A DNA stretch of 64,000 nt from Acanthamoeba sp. SK_2022b (taxonomy: Eukaryota; Discosea; Longamoebia; Acanthamoebidae): contig JANDJZ010001753.1 of the NCBI GenBank assembly GCA_027943245.1, positions 160,456 to 224,455 of the forward strand. The letters are read 5' to 3'. Shown in pieces: positions 32,668 to 42,529 of the stretch; the stretch's first letter is position 1; every line of letters begins with the position of its first letter. A model generated the notes under the pieces. It was not told where the DNA came from and did no database searches. It saw nothing but the letters and a program-made list of their open reading frames with translations. A program made the position numbers and the translations under genes.

Positions 32668-34183
32668 ATGAGGATACACCCCTCCCTCTTGTTGGTTGTC
32701 TTTGTTGCCGTTGCGGCGGCCAACTTGGTGAGCGGACAGAGCACGCTGGGCTCTTGCGGAGCTGCCCTCGAGCCGGTCTTTGCCGCTGCTCAGGGCTATC
32801 GATGCGTACAGCTGACCATCATCAGCACCAACTTCAACACCTCGTCCGTGGCCTACTCGCAGGGCAATCTCTACTTCAACCGGTACTTCGACGGCCTCGT
32901 GAACCGTGACATCCCCTCCTTCCCCGTCGTATCCAACAATGCTGTCAGCTGCAATCAAGGTACCACAACTGAATCACACCTTCCCCTAGACTTTCCTAAC
33001 TTGCGTTGTAGGCCGCAGCCAGCCATTCAGCGCGCAGGAGATCGGAACCTACCTGGCCTCAAACTACTTTGATGTGCTGGTGACCCGCGACGGCATCCTT
33101 CGGCTGGCCGTGGGGCCTCAGGTCTACTTCAACGTCACCCTGATCTGCAACAACGGCCATCTGCCTGCTTTAGCCTTCGACAACCAAGGTGCGAGTTCGA
33201 TGCCTGGTTGGCTCTGTTCTTCAATCTCACACCAACATGATGCCAGGTAACCACTACTCGGTCCAGCTCACGACATTTGACCTTCCCGAGGGATGCCCCA
33301 GTGAGCAGATCGGCAGCCAATGTAATGCCTCTGCTCCCACCAGCCCCGTGTGCTTCCCTGCGTGCGGCTCCAACCAGATCTGCCTTGTCGACAACGGCTA
33401 TGGTCGCTGCTACAATCGTATATCTCCCTCATCCAATGGCGACACTTGAACGAGACAGCTGACGCCCTTCTTGTCCACCGAACTGGCAGCCGGAGCCAGT
33501 TGTTCTGAGCTCAACCCTCCCTGCGGTGTTGATCAAGTCTGCATCCAGGACGGCGGACTCGCCCGCTGCATAACAAGTGCGTGCCGGCCTGGTTGCAGTT
33601 CCTTTGCAAACAGCTGTGCTAATCGGCGTTTGGGGGATTCCACGCAACAGTCATCAGACCTACTTCTGCTCCGTCACCGGCTGCGAGCGCGTCTCCCTCT
33701 GCCGCGCCCGCCACGAGCGCATCGCCATCGATACTCCCTTCCCCTTCGGCCTCTCCTGCACTTTCTTCTCCTGGCTCCCAGTGCGGCGCGATGACGCTGG
33801 CCCAGTGCCAGAACGCCTACAGCCAGGGCTGCCAGGTCTGGTACGCTCGGGGCTGCTGTGGCGACTCGCTGGCCTACTGCGCGCCCACCTCGTGCTCGGC
33901 CACAGCCGGACAAGTGGGGTGTGCACGCGACCCAACTACCAACAAGTCTTACGAAATCAATAACGGCTGCTTGCCCGCCGGCTACTCCAACTTCACTGCG
34001 CCAGCCGCAGGTTTGTCAGGCGGGCTTCTCATTAGTCTGCTGTTTCTTGAAACTAACTCTACCGCTTTAACAGGCGACTGCTCGAAGCTGAGCTGCCCCA
34101 TGGGGAGCTACTGCGCTGTTGTGCCGTCGACTTGTTCTCAGACCAGCTGCTGCCAGCCGCAGGCTACCTGCGTCAGCAACTGA
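32668..34183 (+). CDS. Secreted modular protein with follistatin-like cysteine modules
   Basis: Six exons (32668-32959, 33012-33188, 33247-33417, 33490-33576, 33651-34010, 34074-34183) give 398 residues. Signal peptide MRIHPSLLLVVFVAVAAANL with cleavage near SGQ. The first 200 residues form a globular domain with sparse Cys (GYRCVQLTIISTNFNTSSVA; FNVTLICNNGHLPALAF). Then come short modules with repeated Cys spacing: CGSNQICLVDNGYGRC, PCGVDQVCIQDGGLARC and, at the C-terminus, DCSKLSCPMGSYCAVV. A Ser/Pro/Ala-rich linker of about 45 residues separates them, followed by a CCGDSLAYC-containing domain. The modules resemble FOLN-type modules of Dictyostelium spore-coat proteins. A role in the cyst wall is a guess from that resemblance. 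Confidence 0.72.
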
Positions 34184-34730
34184 GTGCACCCGTGCACAAA
34201 GCAGCTGACGTCACATTACGTCTCTTATTCCAGCCCTGGCAGCATCTGCCGCGGTCCTCTTTCTCCTTCCACCTTCACACTGTATGATTGCATGTTAGTA
34301 CTGTACTTCGTTCTCTTCTCCCCCATCTCAATCGACCTCACTTCGGTGGTAATTTTACAACTCATCTTTATTGGCGCCAACCTGGTCTTTTGCTGTGCGA
34401 TCGCGATTTCTCTGGTTAGTTGCTTAGTGCAGGACTGCCTCAGTGTCAACGAGGGAGTCAGGGCCTGAGCCGCAAAATGCCTTGCTGGGGACCATTGCGC
34501 CACTTGATTGACGATTACTGGGTCGTGCCACTCGTCAGGCGGAAGCTCTCGTTTTTCCGCAGCGACGCGTCATGACGCCCGACGATTGGCCGCTGACTTG
34601 TCGCGGTCTAGTCGCCCGCCGGTGGTCGACAGTGGGCGAAGCTTGGTAGTAGGGTCCGCCCTTTTGGGTGATCTTTGTGGTATTCAGTCAACAGCACACG
34701 CAACGAGAGAGAGAGAGAGCTCACAACAGC
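34184..34730. promoter_or_regulatory. Intergenic region upstream of first HSP20 gene
   Basis: 547 bp. No coding frame is supported. A GAGA run lies just before the HSP20 ATG (34707-34719). Only imperfect heat-shock-element half-sites (GAA...TTC) were seen, such as CGAAGCTTGG near 34637, so heat induction of this gene rests on family knowledge. Confidence 0.4.
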
Positions 34731-35877
34731 ATGGCGACTGACACCGGAAGGACATTTGGCTACGACGACTTATACACTAGAGGCGGAGACGTAGGTTTTG
34801 GAGACTACGGTATCACCGGCCGCAAGCGCAAGACTTACGATCGCGGCTTTGACGTCGACACAGGTAACAGTCCTTCCCTCTCCAGTTCATTCTCCGCTGC
34901 TGACCGCCTGGATGTAGATCAGCGTCGGCGGGGCCCTCGCTTCGGGTTTGGTGGCGGCTATGGCGGTACCGCATTTGACCGTGACTATGGCTTCGGACGC
35001 CCCAGTGACTACTGGCCTTACTACTACGACACAAGTGCGCAATCAGCCTGCTCTTGGCTAACGAAAGAACAAATGGTCGAATGACACGCATCAATAGTGG
35101 CAGGTCCCTTGGACTACGGGCGTGGAACCTACGAGGACGTGGGGTATCCCTACACCTTCTTCTCGGGTCGTTACGGCTTCCCGCAACCGGCGCAGGCCAT
35201 CGGCGAAGCCGGCTACGATCTCGGCATCTCAGGCCGGAGAGCAGGTTTCCTTCCTTCACCCCCGCCAGCGATGAGCACCAAGCTGAAGTAGTGCGTGTAG
35301 CGGACGAGCGCAGATACAGGCGTCTGAGAGACTGGAACCGCGTGGAGGAGAACCCCAATATCGACGATATCACCTTGTGGCGCCCGCGAGCCGACGTGCT
35401 GGACCAGGACACGGGGCTGAGAGTGGAGTTCGAGGTGCCAGGCGTTCCTCGCGAGGACATCAGCCTCACGGTGAAGGATGACGTGATCACCCTCGCCGCT
35501 CTCAAGCCTCAGTCGCGCAAGGAGGAGGCCGGCTTCCACTATCAGAATGAGCGCCACTTTGGCAAGTTCTACCGCCGTTTGGCGCTGCCGTTCAAGATTG
35601 ACCCCACTTCCGTCCGCGCATACCTCGAGATGGGCGTCCTCAAGGTTTGTGCTTTCCTTTCCAGAGGTGGCCAGCGGGGCCAGAGCACTGGCTTTCCCAC
35701 TCACGGAAACTCTTTCGGTGCCGTCAGGTTCATCTTAACAGGGCGGGCGGGACGGAGAGGATCGCCATCACCGAGGAGAGGGTTCCCATCGGTGCCCCCG
35801 GTTCAACCACGGGAGCAGGCACGAGGGAAACCGTAGTGGCCGGAGCCGGTACCACGCCAAGCGGAGCGAGGACGTGA
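34731..35877 (+). CDS. Small heat-shock protein (HSP20/alpha-crystallin domain)
   Basis: Five exons (34731-34863, 34918-35034, 35098-35244, 35292-35644, 35728-35877) give 299 residues. ATP-independent holdase chaperone that binds unfolding proteins. The long N-terminal arm is rich in Gly, Tyr, Arg and Asp (GFGGGYGGTAFDRDYGFG). The alpha-crystallin domain lies at about 180-275: NPNIDDITLWRPRADVL, LRVEFEVPGVPREDISLTV, GFHYQNERHFGKFYRRLALP and the end of the domain MGVLKVHL. The C-terminus carries an I-X-I/V-like IAITEERVPIGAP. Four introns, unlike the neighbour at 36306, which has none although its core domain is nearly the same; this suggests tandem duplication with intron loss, or retroposition. 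Confidence 0.92.
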
Positions 35878-36187
35878 GGCCAAAGGGGGAGTTGCGATCT
35901 GCCGCTATTTGTTTGGCAATTGGTCGATCCTACTTTACGCCACATTTCGCGATTGGTCACAAAAATCGTCCGGTTTTCGGCTCTGCAAAGGAAATCCACA
36001 CTGGATTGGGCCATTAGAGTTCTGCTGGTAGGGGTTGCGCCGCCTTACTGCTGGGCTCTGCCACGTACAGGCTGTGTGGCGCGCTCAGTGGTGCGCCAAG
36101 ATCGAGCTCGTGGGTGCCAATCCACGAGAGTTCGTCGGTATGAACGACCTTCAGGCAGGAAGCAGAGGGCTGGCTGCCGACACCAGG

Positions 36188-36199
36188 TCGAAATTTCGA
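36188..36199. promoter_or_regulatory. Heat-shock element, palindromic GAA-nn-TTC
   Basis: TCGAAATTTCGA contains a perfect nGAAnnTTCn dyad. It sits 12 bp upstream of the TATA box. Heat-shock factor binding is inferred from the motif; a trimer usually needs a third GAA/TTC unit, and only spaced TTC/GAA units near 36140-36165 are visible. Confidence 0.6.
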
Positions 36200-36210
36200 T
36201 CCCAACCAGG

Positions 36211-36217
36211 TATATAA
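36211..36217 (+). promoter_or_regulatory. TATA box (TATATAA)
   Basis: TATATAA, 89 bp upstream of the HSP20 ATG at 36306, in an otherwise GC-rich promoter. Transcription would begin near 36240, where CACACTCATCG is found. Confidence 0.65.
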
Positions 36218-36305
36218 CCAGGCGCAGTCGTCCCCATAACACACTCATCGTTTAACCAACAACACAACAGCAACCAACACACTCCAGTGATTTGAAATAA
36301 CTAGA

Positions 36306-37556
36306 ATGGCCACCCTCGAGAGACCCATCGTTGACAACGTCATCACCTCTCCCGGCTACGACTACGTCGACCCCTCGCTCCACCGTGACATCAACCTGGG
36401 CACCCGCGACCAGTACCTCATGGACCGTGACTACGATCTCCACCGCCGTGGCAAGCTCTCCAAGAAGGACTACAAGCGCATGTACGGCAAGAAGGACAAG
36501 CACCACGAGGGCATGATGCACCACCACAAGGGCGGCCACCTTGGCCTCGACCGCTACGGCTACGACAACTACGGCTACGGTCGCGTCGTTGAGCCCATGT
36601 ATGGTATGGGCACCATGCCCATCGCTTCTCGCGGCCTCGGCTACGGCATGCCCCTCGCCTCGCGCGACATCGGCTACGGCGGCTACGGTCTCGGCAGCGA
36701 CATCGGCTACGGCGGCTACGGTCTTGGACGCGACATCGGCTATGGCGGCTACGGTCTTGGACGTGACATCGGCTATGGCGGCTACGGTCTTGGACGCGAC
36801 ATTGGCTACGGCGGCTATGGCCTTGGTCGCGACATGGGCTATGGCGACGACTGGTCCATGAACCGTGGCCTCTACCGCGGCGGCATGGGCGGCGGTATGC
36901 TCGGTGGCATCGAGCGCGGCCTTGAGCGAGGCCTCGGCGGCGTCGAGCGCGGCCTTGAGCGCGGCATGGGCATGGGCATGGGCCTCGGCGGCATTGGTAT
37001 GGGCATGGGCCGTGGCCCGATCGACGAGGGCCGCTTCCTCAAGCTGCCCCACTACGAGCGCATCAACGAGAACCCCAACATCGACAGTGCCACCCTGTGG
37101 CGCCCCCGCGCTGACATCTTCGACGTCGACCAGGACCACCTGAGGGTCGAGTTCGAGCTGCCCGGCGTTCCGCGCGAGGACATCAGCCTCACCATCCAGG
37201 ACAACATCCTCACCCTCGCCGCGCTCAAGCCCCAGACCCGCAAGGAGGAGGTCGGCTTCCACTACCAGAACGAGCGCCACTTCGGCAAGTTCTACCGCCG
37301 CATGATGCTCCCCTTCGCCGTCGACGCCAACAAGATCAAGGCCCACATGGACAACGGCGTTCTCAAGGTCCACCTCATCCGCCTGCCCGGCGTCTCCGGC
37401 GGCCGCATCCCCATCGGCGAGGGCCTCATCGGCCAGCCCGGCACCATGGGCACCATGGGCACCTCCACTGCGCCCCTCGGCACTACCACCTCCAGCACCA
37501 CCACGCCCCTCACCACCACCGGCACCTCGACCGGCATCGCCACTACCAGGATCTGA
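36306..37556 (+). CDS. Small heat-shock protein with GYGGYGLG repeats, intronless
   Basis: One exon, 416 residues, start MATLERPIVDNVITSPGYDY. The N-terminal half is a Gly/Tyr/Met-rich arm that contains five perfect 11-residue repeats DIGYGGYGLGR/S (36666-36830) and a sixth degenerate copy, then a RGLERGLGGVERGLERGMGM segment. The alpha-crystallin domain follows (NPNIDSATLWRPRADIFDVD; EFELPGVPREDISLTIQDN; NERHFGKFYRRMMLPFAVD), almost the same as in the gene upstream. The C-terminal tail is Thr/Ser-rich (TTTSSTTTPLTTTGTSTG). At 416 residues it is about twice the usual HSP20 length, because of the arm. The promoter has a heat-shock element and TATA box. Third-position GC is near saturation, a sign of high expression. 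Confidence 0.95.
   Translation: MATLERPIVDNVITSPGYDYVDPSLHRDINLGTRDQYLMDRDYDLHRRGKLSKKDYKRMYGKKDKHHEGMMHHHKGGHLGLDRYGYDNYGYGRVVEPMYGMGTMPIASRGLGYGMPLASRDIGYGGYGLGSDIGYGGYGLGRDIGYGGYGLGRDIGYGGYGLGRDIGYGGYGLGRDMGYGDDWSMNRGLYRGGMGGGMLGGIERGLERGLGGVERGLERGMGMGMGLGGIGMGMGRGPIDEGRFLKLPHYERINENPNIDSATLWRPRADIFDVDQDHLRVEFELPGVPREDISLTIQDNILTLAALKPQTRKEEVGFHYQNERHFGKFYRRMMLPFAVDANKIKAHMDNGVLKVHLIRLPGVSGGRIPIGEGLIGQPGTMGTMGTSTAPLGTTTSSTTTPLTTTGTSTGIATTRI
36666..36830 (+). repeat. Five tandem 33-bp coding repeats in HSP20 gene
   Basis: Units start at 36666, 36699, 36732, 36765 and 36798; each codes DIGYGGYGLG plus Arg or Ser. Differences between copies are almost all synonymous (GGC/GGT, TAC/TAT). A sixth copy beginning at 36831 has diverged to DMGYGDD. 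Confidence 0.95.
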
Positions 37557-37814
37557 AGCCCCTCGAGCACCCGCTGATTGAGAGAGCCTCGCCAGAGCCG
37601 TGCAGAGCACGACTGTGGCTTCTGACGCGCCCGGCCTCGTCAATTTCTTTTCTCCCAGCCAATCATTGGTGTTTAACGCCCCGCACGAGCGTGCGGCTGC
37701 GTCAGTGACTCTTCTCAATACACACAATCTTGATCAATCACCCACGCTTTCGCTCTTAGTATGTGTTGGCTTGGTTGGAAATGCGCGTCGGTGTCTAAAG
37801 GGTAGAGAGCTTTT

Positions 37815-40800
37815 CTAACTGTTGGCCGGGCGCGGTTGTTCGCCTTCCTCGCTTCGAGGTTCGCCCTCTTTGGCTGGCGACTTCTTGAACCACGAGCCAA
37901 CTTGTTGGTTTCACGAATAAAGAAAGAAAGGGTAGAGTAAGCAGAGGCCGATTAACCAGTAGAAAAATCAAGGGAGAGAAGGAGAGCACAGTACCAGGCG
38001 ACTTTATGAACGATCCCTTCCTCTCGCGAACGGGAGTCGTCACAGAGAGCCGTTCATCTACCGGCTGAGGCAGGTGAGCCGCTGGGACGAATTCACCGAT
38101 GATCGACTAGGGTGCCGGGGGGGGGGGGTTACGTCAGTACACAGCCATCTGTGAATGCCGAAAATGGGGAAGTGGGGATCAGGCAGCGTTACTGTGGCAG
38201 CGTTCAGTTGGGCGTCGGCGAGGGCGTTCTGCTGGGCCATAAGGGCCGCGAAGCTCTTGACCGTTTGGCTCGGCACGTCCCAGGCCAGCATGTCACGCAC
38301 TGTGCGAAAGTTCCCCCCACGCATGAAATTCAGACTTTGGGCACCCTCACCGCTGCTGCCACAGCGTACACCAGTGGGGCTTTCCACGCCGGCACATGCA
38401 TACGCGTACCGAACTCTTGCAGGAGCGAGACCGCGAGCCCGGCGTATTCCGAGTCGGAATGTTGCTCGCCATCCCCCTCCATCTGCTTCCTCTTCTTGGC
38501 CAGCTCGTCTGCGGGGGGGGGGCGCAGGTGACGGGGTGATGTGACACGCGATCAGTTCATCGCCCCCGCCCCTCCTTCCATCTAACAAGCGTGTGAACAC
38601 GGGCCGACCTACCGAGGAAGTGCTCCTCCCAGAAGTTGGCGTCCTTCCAGATCTTGAAGTCTTTCACGAAGTCCTGATCACGCGCGCGCGCACGAGTGTC
38701 GGTCGACAGCAGTGGACGAGAGTGTGGGCGGGAGAGCGAGAACGGGGGTAAGGGGACGTGTAACCTTGATGTAGACAAACAGCCCGCTGTCGTCCCTGTA
38801 CAGACGCGAGGCGGCGTTCTTGAGCACGCGCACACCGATGTAGTCTTTCTTCGCGGCCCGGTCCATTTCCACCAACACCCTGACCCGCGATGATCGTTAG
38901 GAAAAGAGAGAAGACAAGAGTGCGCGAATCGGTGAAGCCCGCTCTAGCCTACCTGTTCAGTATGTAGAGCATCATGTCGAAGGCGTAGGTCGACAAACAA
39001 AGCGAAGGAACCTGAGAGGAGGGATTGCTACCTTTAGTGGACCTGGCCAGTGAATGATGAGAGAAAGGAGGGGGAGGCTACGGACCCTGTGGATGAGCTG
39101 CTTGAGCACGAAAGCGAACTGGCGCCGGCCGTAATCGAGCTCGAAGGCCTTGTTCAGCTCCATGATATGCTCAAACTCGACGTTGCTCGACGAATACAAC
39201 ACCTGCGCAGAGGACAAGCGGCCAATACCTCAACGTTAACAGTGCCCAAGCGCGGCTTGACCAGAGCGTCGTCAAGAGGCAACGGGGGAGGGGGCGTGTA
39301 AACGGACCTTGGTCGTGCACTTGTTGAGCATCTCCACCATGTTGTCGTCCAGACCACGAGGCTTCAGCGGATCGGCCCACATCAGGCTGCGCACGCGGAT
39401 TCCTGATCGACCAACCGGTTCGTAAGGCGTTCAGCAAGTCTCGAGTAGAGTTCGAGTGCAATGCGGGAGGGAGCTGAAGGAGACCGCATACCGCTCTTGG
39501 CGCTGGACTGGAGGCTCTTGAGAAGGCTCACGTTTCCCCGGACAAGAGGCTCGGGAGCCTGGAGCTTGCTGTCGTCTTCGCCTTCATCGTCCGCTTCAGC
39601 GGAGCGGCCCGCGAGGGCTTCTTCCATGTTGGCGAGCTCGCGCTGCAGGTCGGTCACCTGCTTGCGCAGCTCGTTGTTTTCTTGTTCGTGGCGCTTGGTC
39701 GCTTCGTTCTGCTGGTTGAGCTGCTTGATGACCATGCTGACCATCTTCTTCTCCTTCTCCTTCTCGCTGCGCTCCTTGGCCAGCTCCTCCTGGAGCTTGA
39801 CCATGGCCTCCTCCAGCTCCTTCTCTCGGTTGGAGCCCTGGCCGCTCCCGGAAGACATGAGTGTCTCCCGACGCTGGGCCTTCTCGGCCCGTAGCTGCCC
39901 ATTGAGAGCGGCGGCCTTTTCCCTCTCCTTGGCCACCTCGTCCTTAAGGTCGCGCACCTCCTGCTCGAGCCTGGTGCGATCGGCCCGCTCGCGGTCGAGA
40001 TTCGCCAGCAGCTGGTCCCTGTCTAGCGCTCTGTCGCTCTTCTCGTCTTCGACCTGCTTCCGCTCCTGCGCGTAGAGCTGCTGCCTTCGTTCGTTTTCTT
40101 CGATGTCCGTTATGTACGTAATCGGTTGCTTCTTGATGACGTTCGACCTGCGCGCGTGTGAGAAAAGAGAGAGCGCGTGATGTCAAGAGGAGAGGAGGGG
40201 TATACCACTTGGTTTCCCTCTTATCCACAACGCGGTGGCCGAACTTGGGCCCTTTGAAGGTGGACCGGGTTTGGGCGATGCGCGCCAACGATTGCAGGTT
40301 TTGGAACACCTTGCGCGGTGGAAGCAGGCACGCACGCATACATGTCGTAAGCCCAAAAGTGCCAAAACAAACGCGTGTAGCTGCCACCAACCTGGGGTAT
40401 GCACTTGCCCAGGTAGAGATCGGACGTGACGAACAAGTCCTCTGAAGGTACGCCAAGCTCCCAGCACGCCTTGAGGTAGAGACCGATGTTCTCCTGAACA
40501 CCACAAGTCGTAGAATGATAACGAATGTTGGTATGCATGTGACAGACAAACCACAGGCGCGGGTGTTGCACCATCTCCAGAAGAGGAATGCGGCGGGTGT
40601 TGATCTTGGGTATAACTCCCGGTTGTATCTTGTTGGCAAGCCTTGCGTGGTGCATTGGCGAGGAGGGAGGGGCGGTCAGACGATAACGACATAGGTTGAG
40701 GAGGGGGGGGGAGGTTACTGGCAAAGCATGATGCCACTCTTGAGGGAGCCGACGACATCGTCGGGATACTCCAGCGGTTGGCCCACAACGGTGGCCACCC

Positions 40801-41030
40801 ACTGGCCCAGCATGGCCTCGAACTCCTTGTCGCGTTTGGCCTCGAGCTTGAGGTGGACCTGCACACGCACAAGGAGCGCCCAACGTGAGGAAGTGGCCCC
40901 GCAAATCGACGTTGCTTTGACAAAGTGCCCAAGATTGGAGAGTGGTAGCCCGCAGCACCTCGGCGTCAAGACCAAACAGGCGAACGCCGTTCACCTCGGC
41001 CGTGCCGTCGGAACGATTGACGACGGCCAT
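37815..41030 (-). CDS. Calponin-homology, coiled-coil and SBF2-domain protein
   Basis: Many exons; ATG at 41030 gives MAVVNRSDGTAEVNGVRLFG and splices to the next frame after GLDAE. A single calponin-homology domain of the transgelin type comes first: FEAMLGQWVATVVGQPLEYP, LKSGIMLCQLANKI, PSEDLFVTSDLYLGKCIPQ and VFQNLQSLARIAQ. A coiled coil of about 180 residues follows (RALDRDQLLANLDRERADRT to ELANMEEALAGRS). The C-terminal third looks like the SBF2 domain of MTMR13 and KIAA0513: ELDYGRRQFAFVLKQLIHR, FDMMLYILNRVLVEMDRAAK and FKIWKDANFWEEHFLGDELA. The CH domain suggests actin binding; SBF2 domains occur in endosomal and Rab-linked proteins. The last exons (from about 38105 down) are uncertain; the end could be 37795 or 37815. 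Confidence 0.75.
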
Positions 41031-41551
41031 CAGCTACGCCCTGGCCTCTACCTCTCCTCCAACTACCTTTCCTTCTCCAGCGACCTGCTCGTGCGCTGTT
41101 ATTCCTTGTGACCCCATAAAATTCTTTTCATGCTTCCGCGAGTGCTGCTGGCGGGACTCGATCGGGGAGCGGGGGGTCACGTGTTGGTGGCGCGTGTGAG
41201 ACGGAAAAGAGAAAAGGACGGGAACGAGACAGCAGGAGTTTAGGCGGCCAATGCGAAACGCCGGGAAGGGCAAAGAAAAGGGGAGGCGGAGCGGCCGTTT
41301 GTTCTTTGTCCTTGCCCGCCCCACAGCCCCAGCAGTTTCACCCCAACCCGTTATAACCGTAACGCCTTACTCCTTCGAAAGAAGTCCCACCTATCCGTTT
41401 GCTCGCTATGCTCCTAGCTCTCGCCTTTGCCTCCCTAGCGCTCTCTAGAGATCGATCACCGAATTCCACCTGATCTGATGCTGTTCCTGATATGAAGCTC
41501 CCGAGCGCCCATTAAGCCTAAATCATCCATCTCCTTCACTTCCAAAGAGTC
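41031..41551. promoter_or_regulatory. Divergent intergenic region, CH-SBF2 gene and RRM gene
   Basis: 521 bp between divergent starts. No coding frame is supported. CT/TC-rich stretch near 41390-41440 upstream of the RRM gene. Promoter role is inferred from position. Confidence 0.4.
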
Positions 41552-42087
41552 ATGTCAGCCAAACTCTTTGTTGGAGGTCTTTCGTGGAGCACGGACGACA
41601 ACAGCCTCAGGTCCGCCTTCGAGCAGCACGGTGAGGTCGTAGATGGTACGAGCCCCTCCGACACGGATTTTAACTCATCTTTTGTAGGAGCTCCAAAACT
41701 CAACGCTTCTATTTTCCAGCCAAGGTTGTGCTTGACCGCGACACCGGCAAGTCGCGCGGCTTCGGCTTCGTGACCTTCTCCTCTTCCGACGACGCTGACG
41801 CCGCCAAGAACGCGCTCAACCAGACCGAGCTCGATGGCCGCGAAATCCGCGTGGACAACGCCTCCGACCGCGACAGCGGCGGCGGCCGTGGTGGCTTCCG
41901 TGGCGGCCGTGGTGGCGGCGGCGGCGGCTTCCGTGGCGGCCGTGGTGGCGGTTACGGCGGTGACCGTGGTGGCCGTTCCTCGTACGGCAACCGCGATCGT
42001 CCTTACGACCGCGACAACACCCGTGGCTCCTACGGTCGCTATGGCGGCGGTGAGGGTGGTAGGAGGAGGGACGACGGTGACGAGTAA
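41552..42087 (+). CDS. Glycine-rich RRM protein (cold-inducible RNA-binding type)
   Basis: Two exons (41552-41645 and 41720-42087) give 153 residues. One RRM at about 1-78: RNP2 is KLFVGGLSW and RNP1 is SRGFGFVTF; the order [20 protein letters not shown] is typical of CIRBP/RBM3 and plant GRP7 proteins. The C-terminal half is Arg/Gly/Tyr-rich with GGRGG boxes ([20 protein letters not shown]), a likely substrate for arginine methylation and a region able to phase-separate. It binds single-stranded RNA and acts as an RNA chaperone in relatives. The intron splits the RRM after GEVVD. Confidence 0.95.
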
Positions 42088-42529
42088 GCGATAGTGCTCA
42101 ACTCGACATCCATCGACACAAGCTTTAGATTTTTCGCCATCTTGCCAGATGGGCACGTTAATCACGTGCCGTCAAATAATTTGGCGGATTGTACGTGTAA
42201 TTAGCTGCAGACCGCGAACACATAAACAACCAATCTTAAAAATCTTCTTTGCCAAGAGATCTCTCCGTGTTACTAATGCGAATAGCCCTAAGATCAAGGT
42301 AGGTAACAACTGCCCCCGCTGTGGAGGGGTGAAGCCAGTATTGCAGCAGCGTGGTCCATCACGGTGCAACGTTGGGCCATTAGGCGCGTTGGGGGCCCAA
42401 GGCACAGGCCAGCGTCGTCTTGTTTGTCTTCGCAAGGCCCCTCTTCCCTTGCCTTCGGACATGTTGATAGGCCACGTCATTTACATGTATTTAATTGCTT
42501 TGGCAGGCGTTGCGACACGCAGACCCAAA
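42088..42529. other. Convergent 3' region, no gene seen
   Basis: 442 bp between the stops of the RRM gene (plus) and the RasGEF gene (minus). AT-rich 42130-42280, then GC-rich. No coding frame with support; it should hold both 3' UTRs. Confidence 0.5.

Larger units (their letters stand above)
35878..36305. promoter_or_regulatory. Promoter region of the second HSP20 gene
   Basis: 428 bp with a perfect heat-shock-element-like palindrome (36188-36199), a TATA box (36211-36217) and an ATTGG/CCAAT element near 35952. The order HSE, TATA, then start at +90 is that of a classical heat-shock promoter. Confidence 0.65.

Noticed and set aside
36252..37727. 491-residue open frame on the minus strand opposite the HSP20 gene
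   Set aside because: It is the antisense shadow of a GC-saturated, repeat-bearing exon; the reading is Val/Ala-rich (VASKTVAAIADV repeats) and mirrors the GYG repeats.
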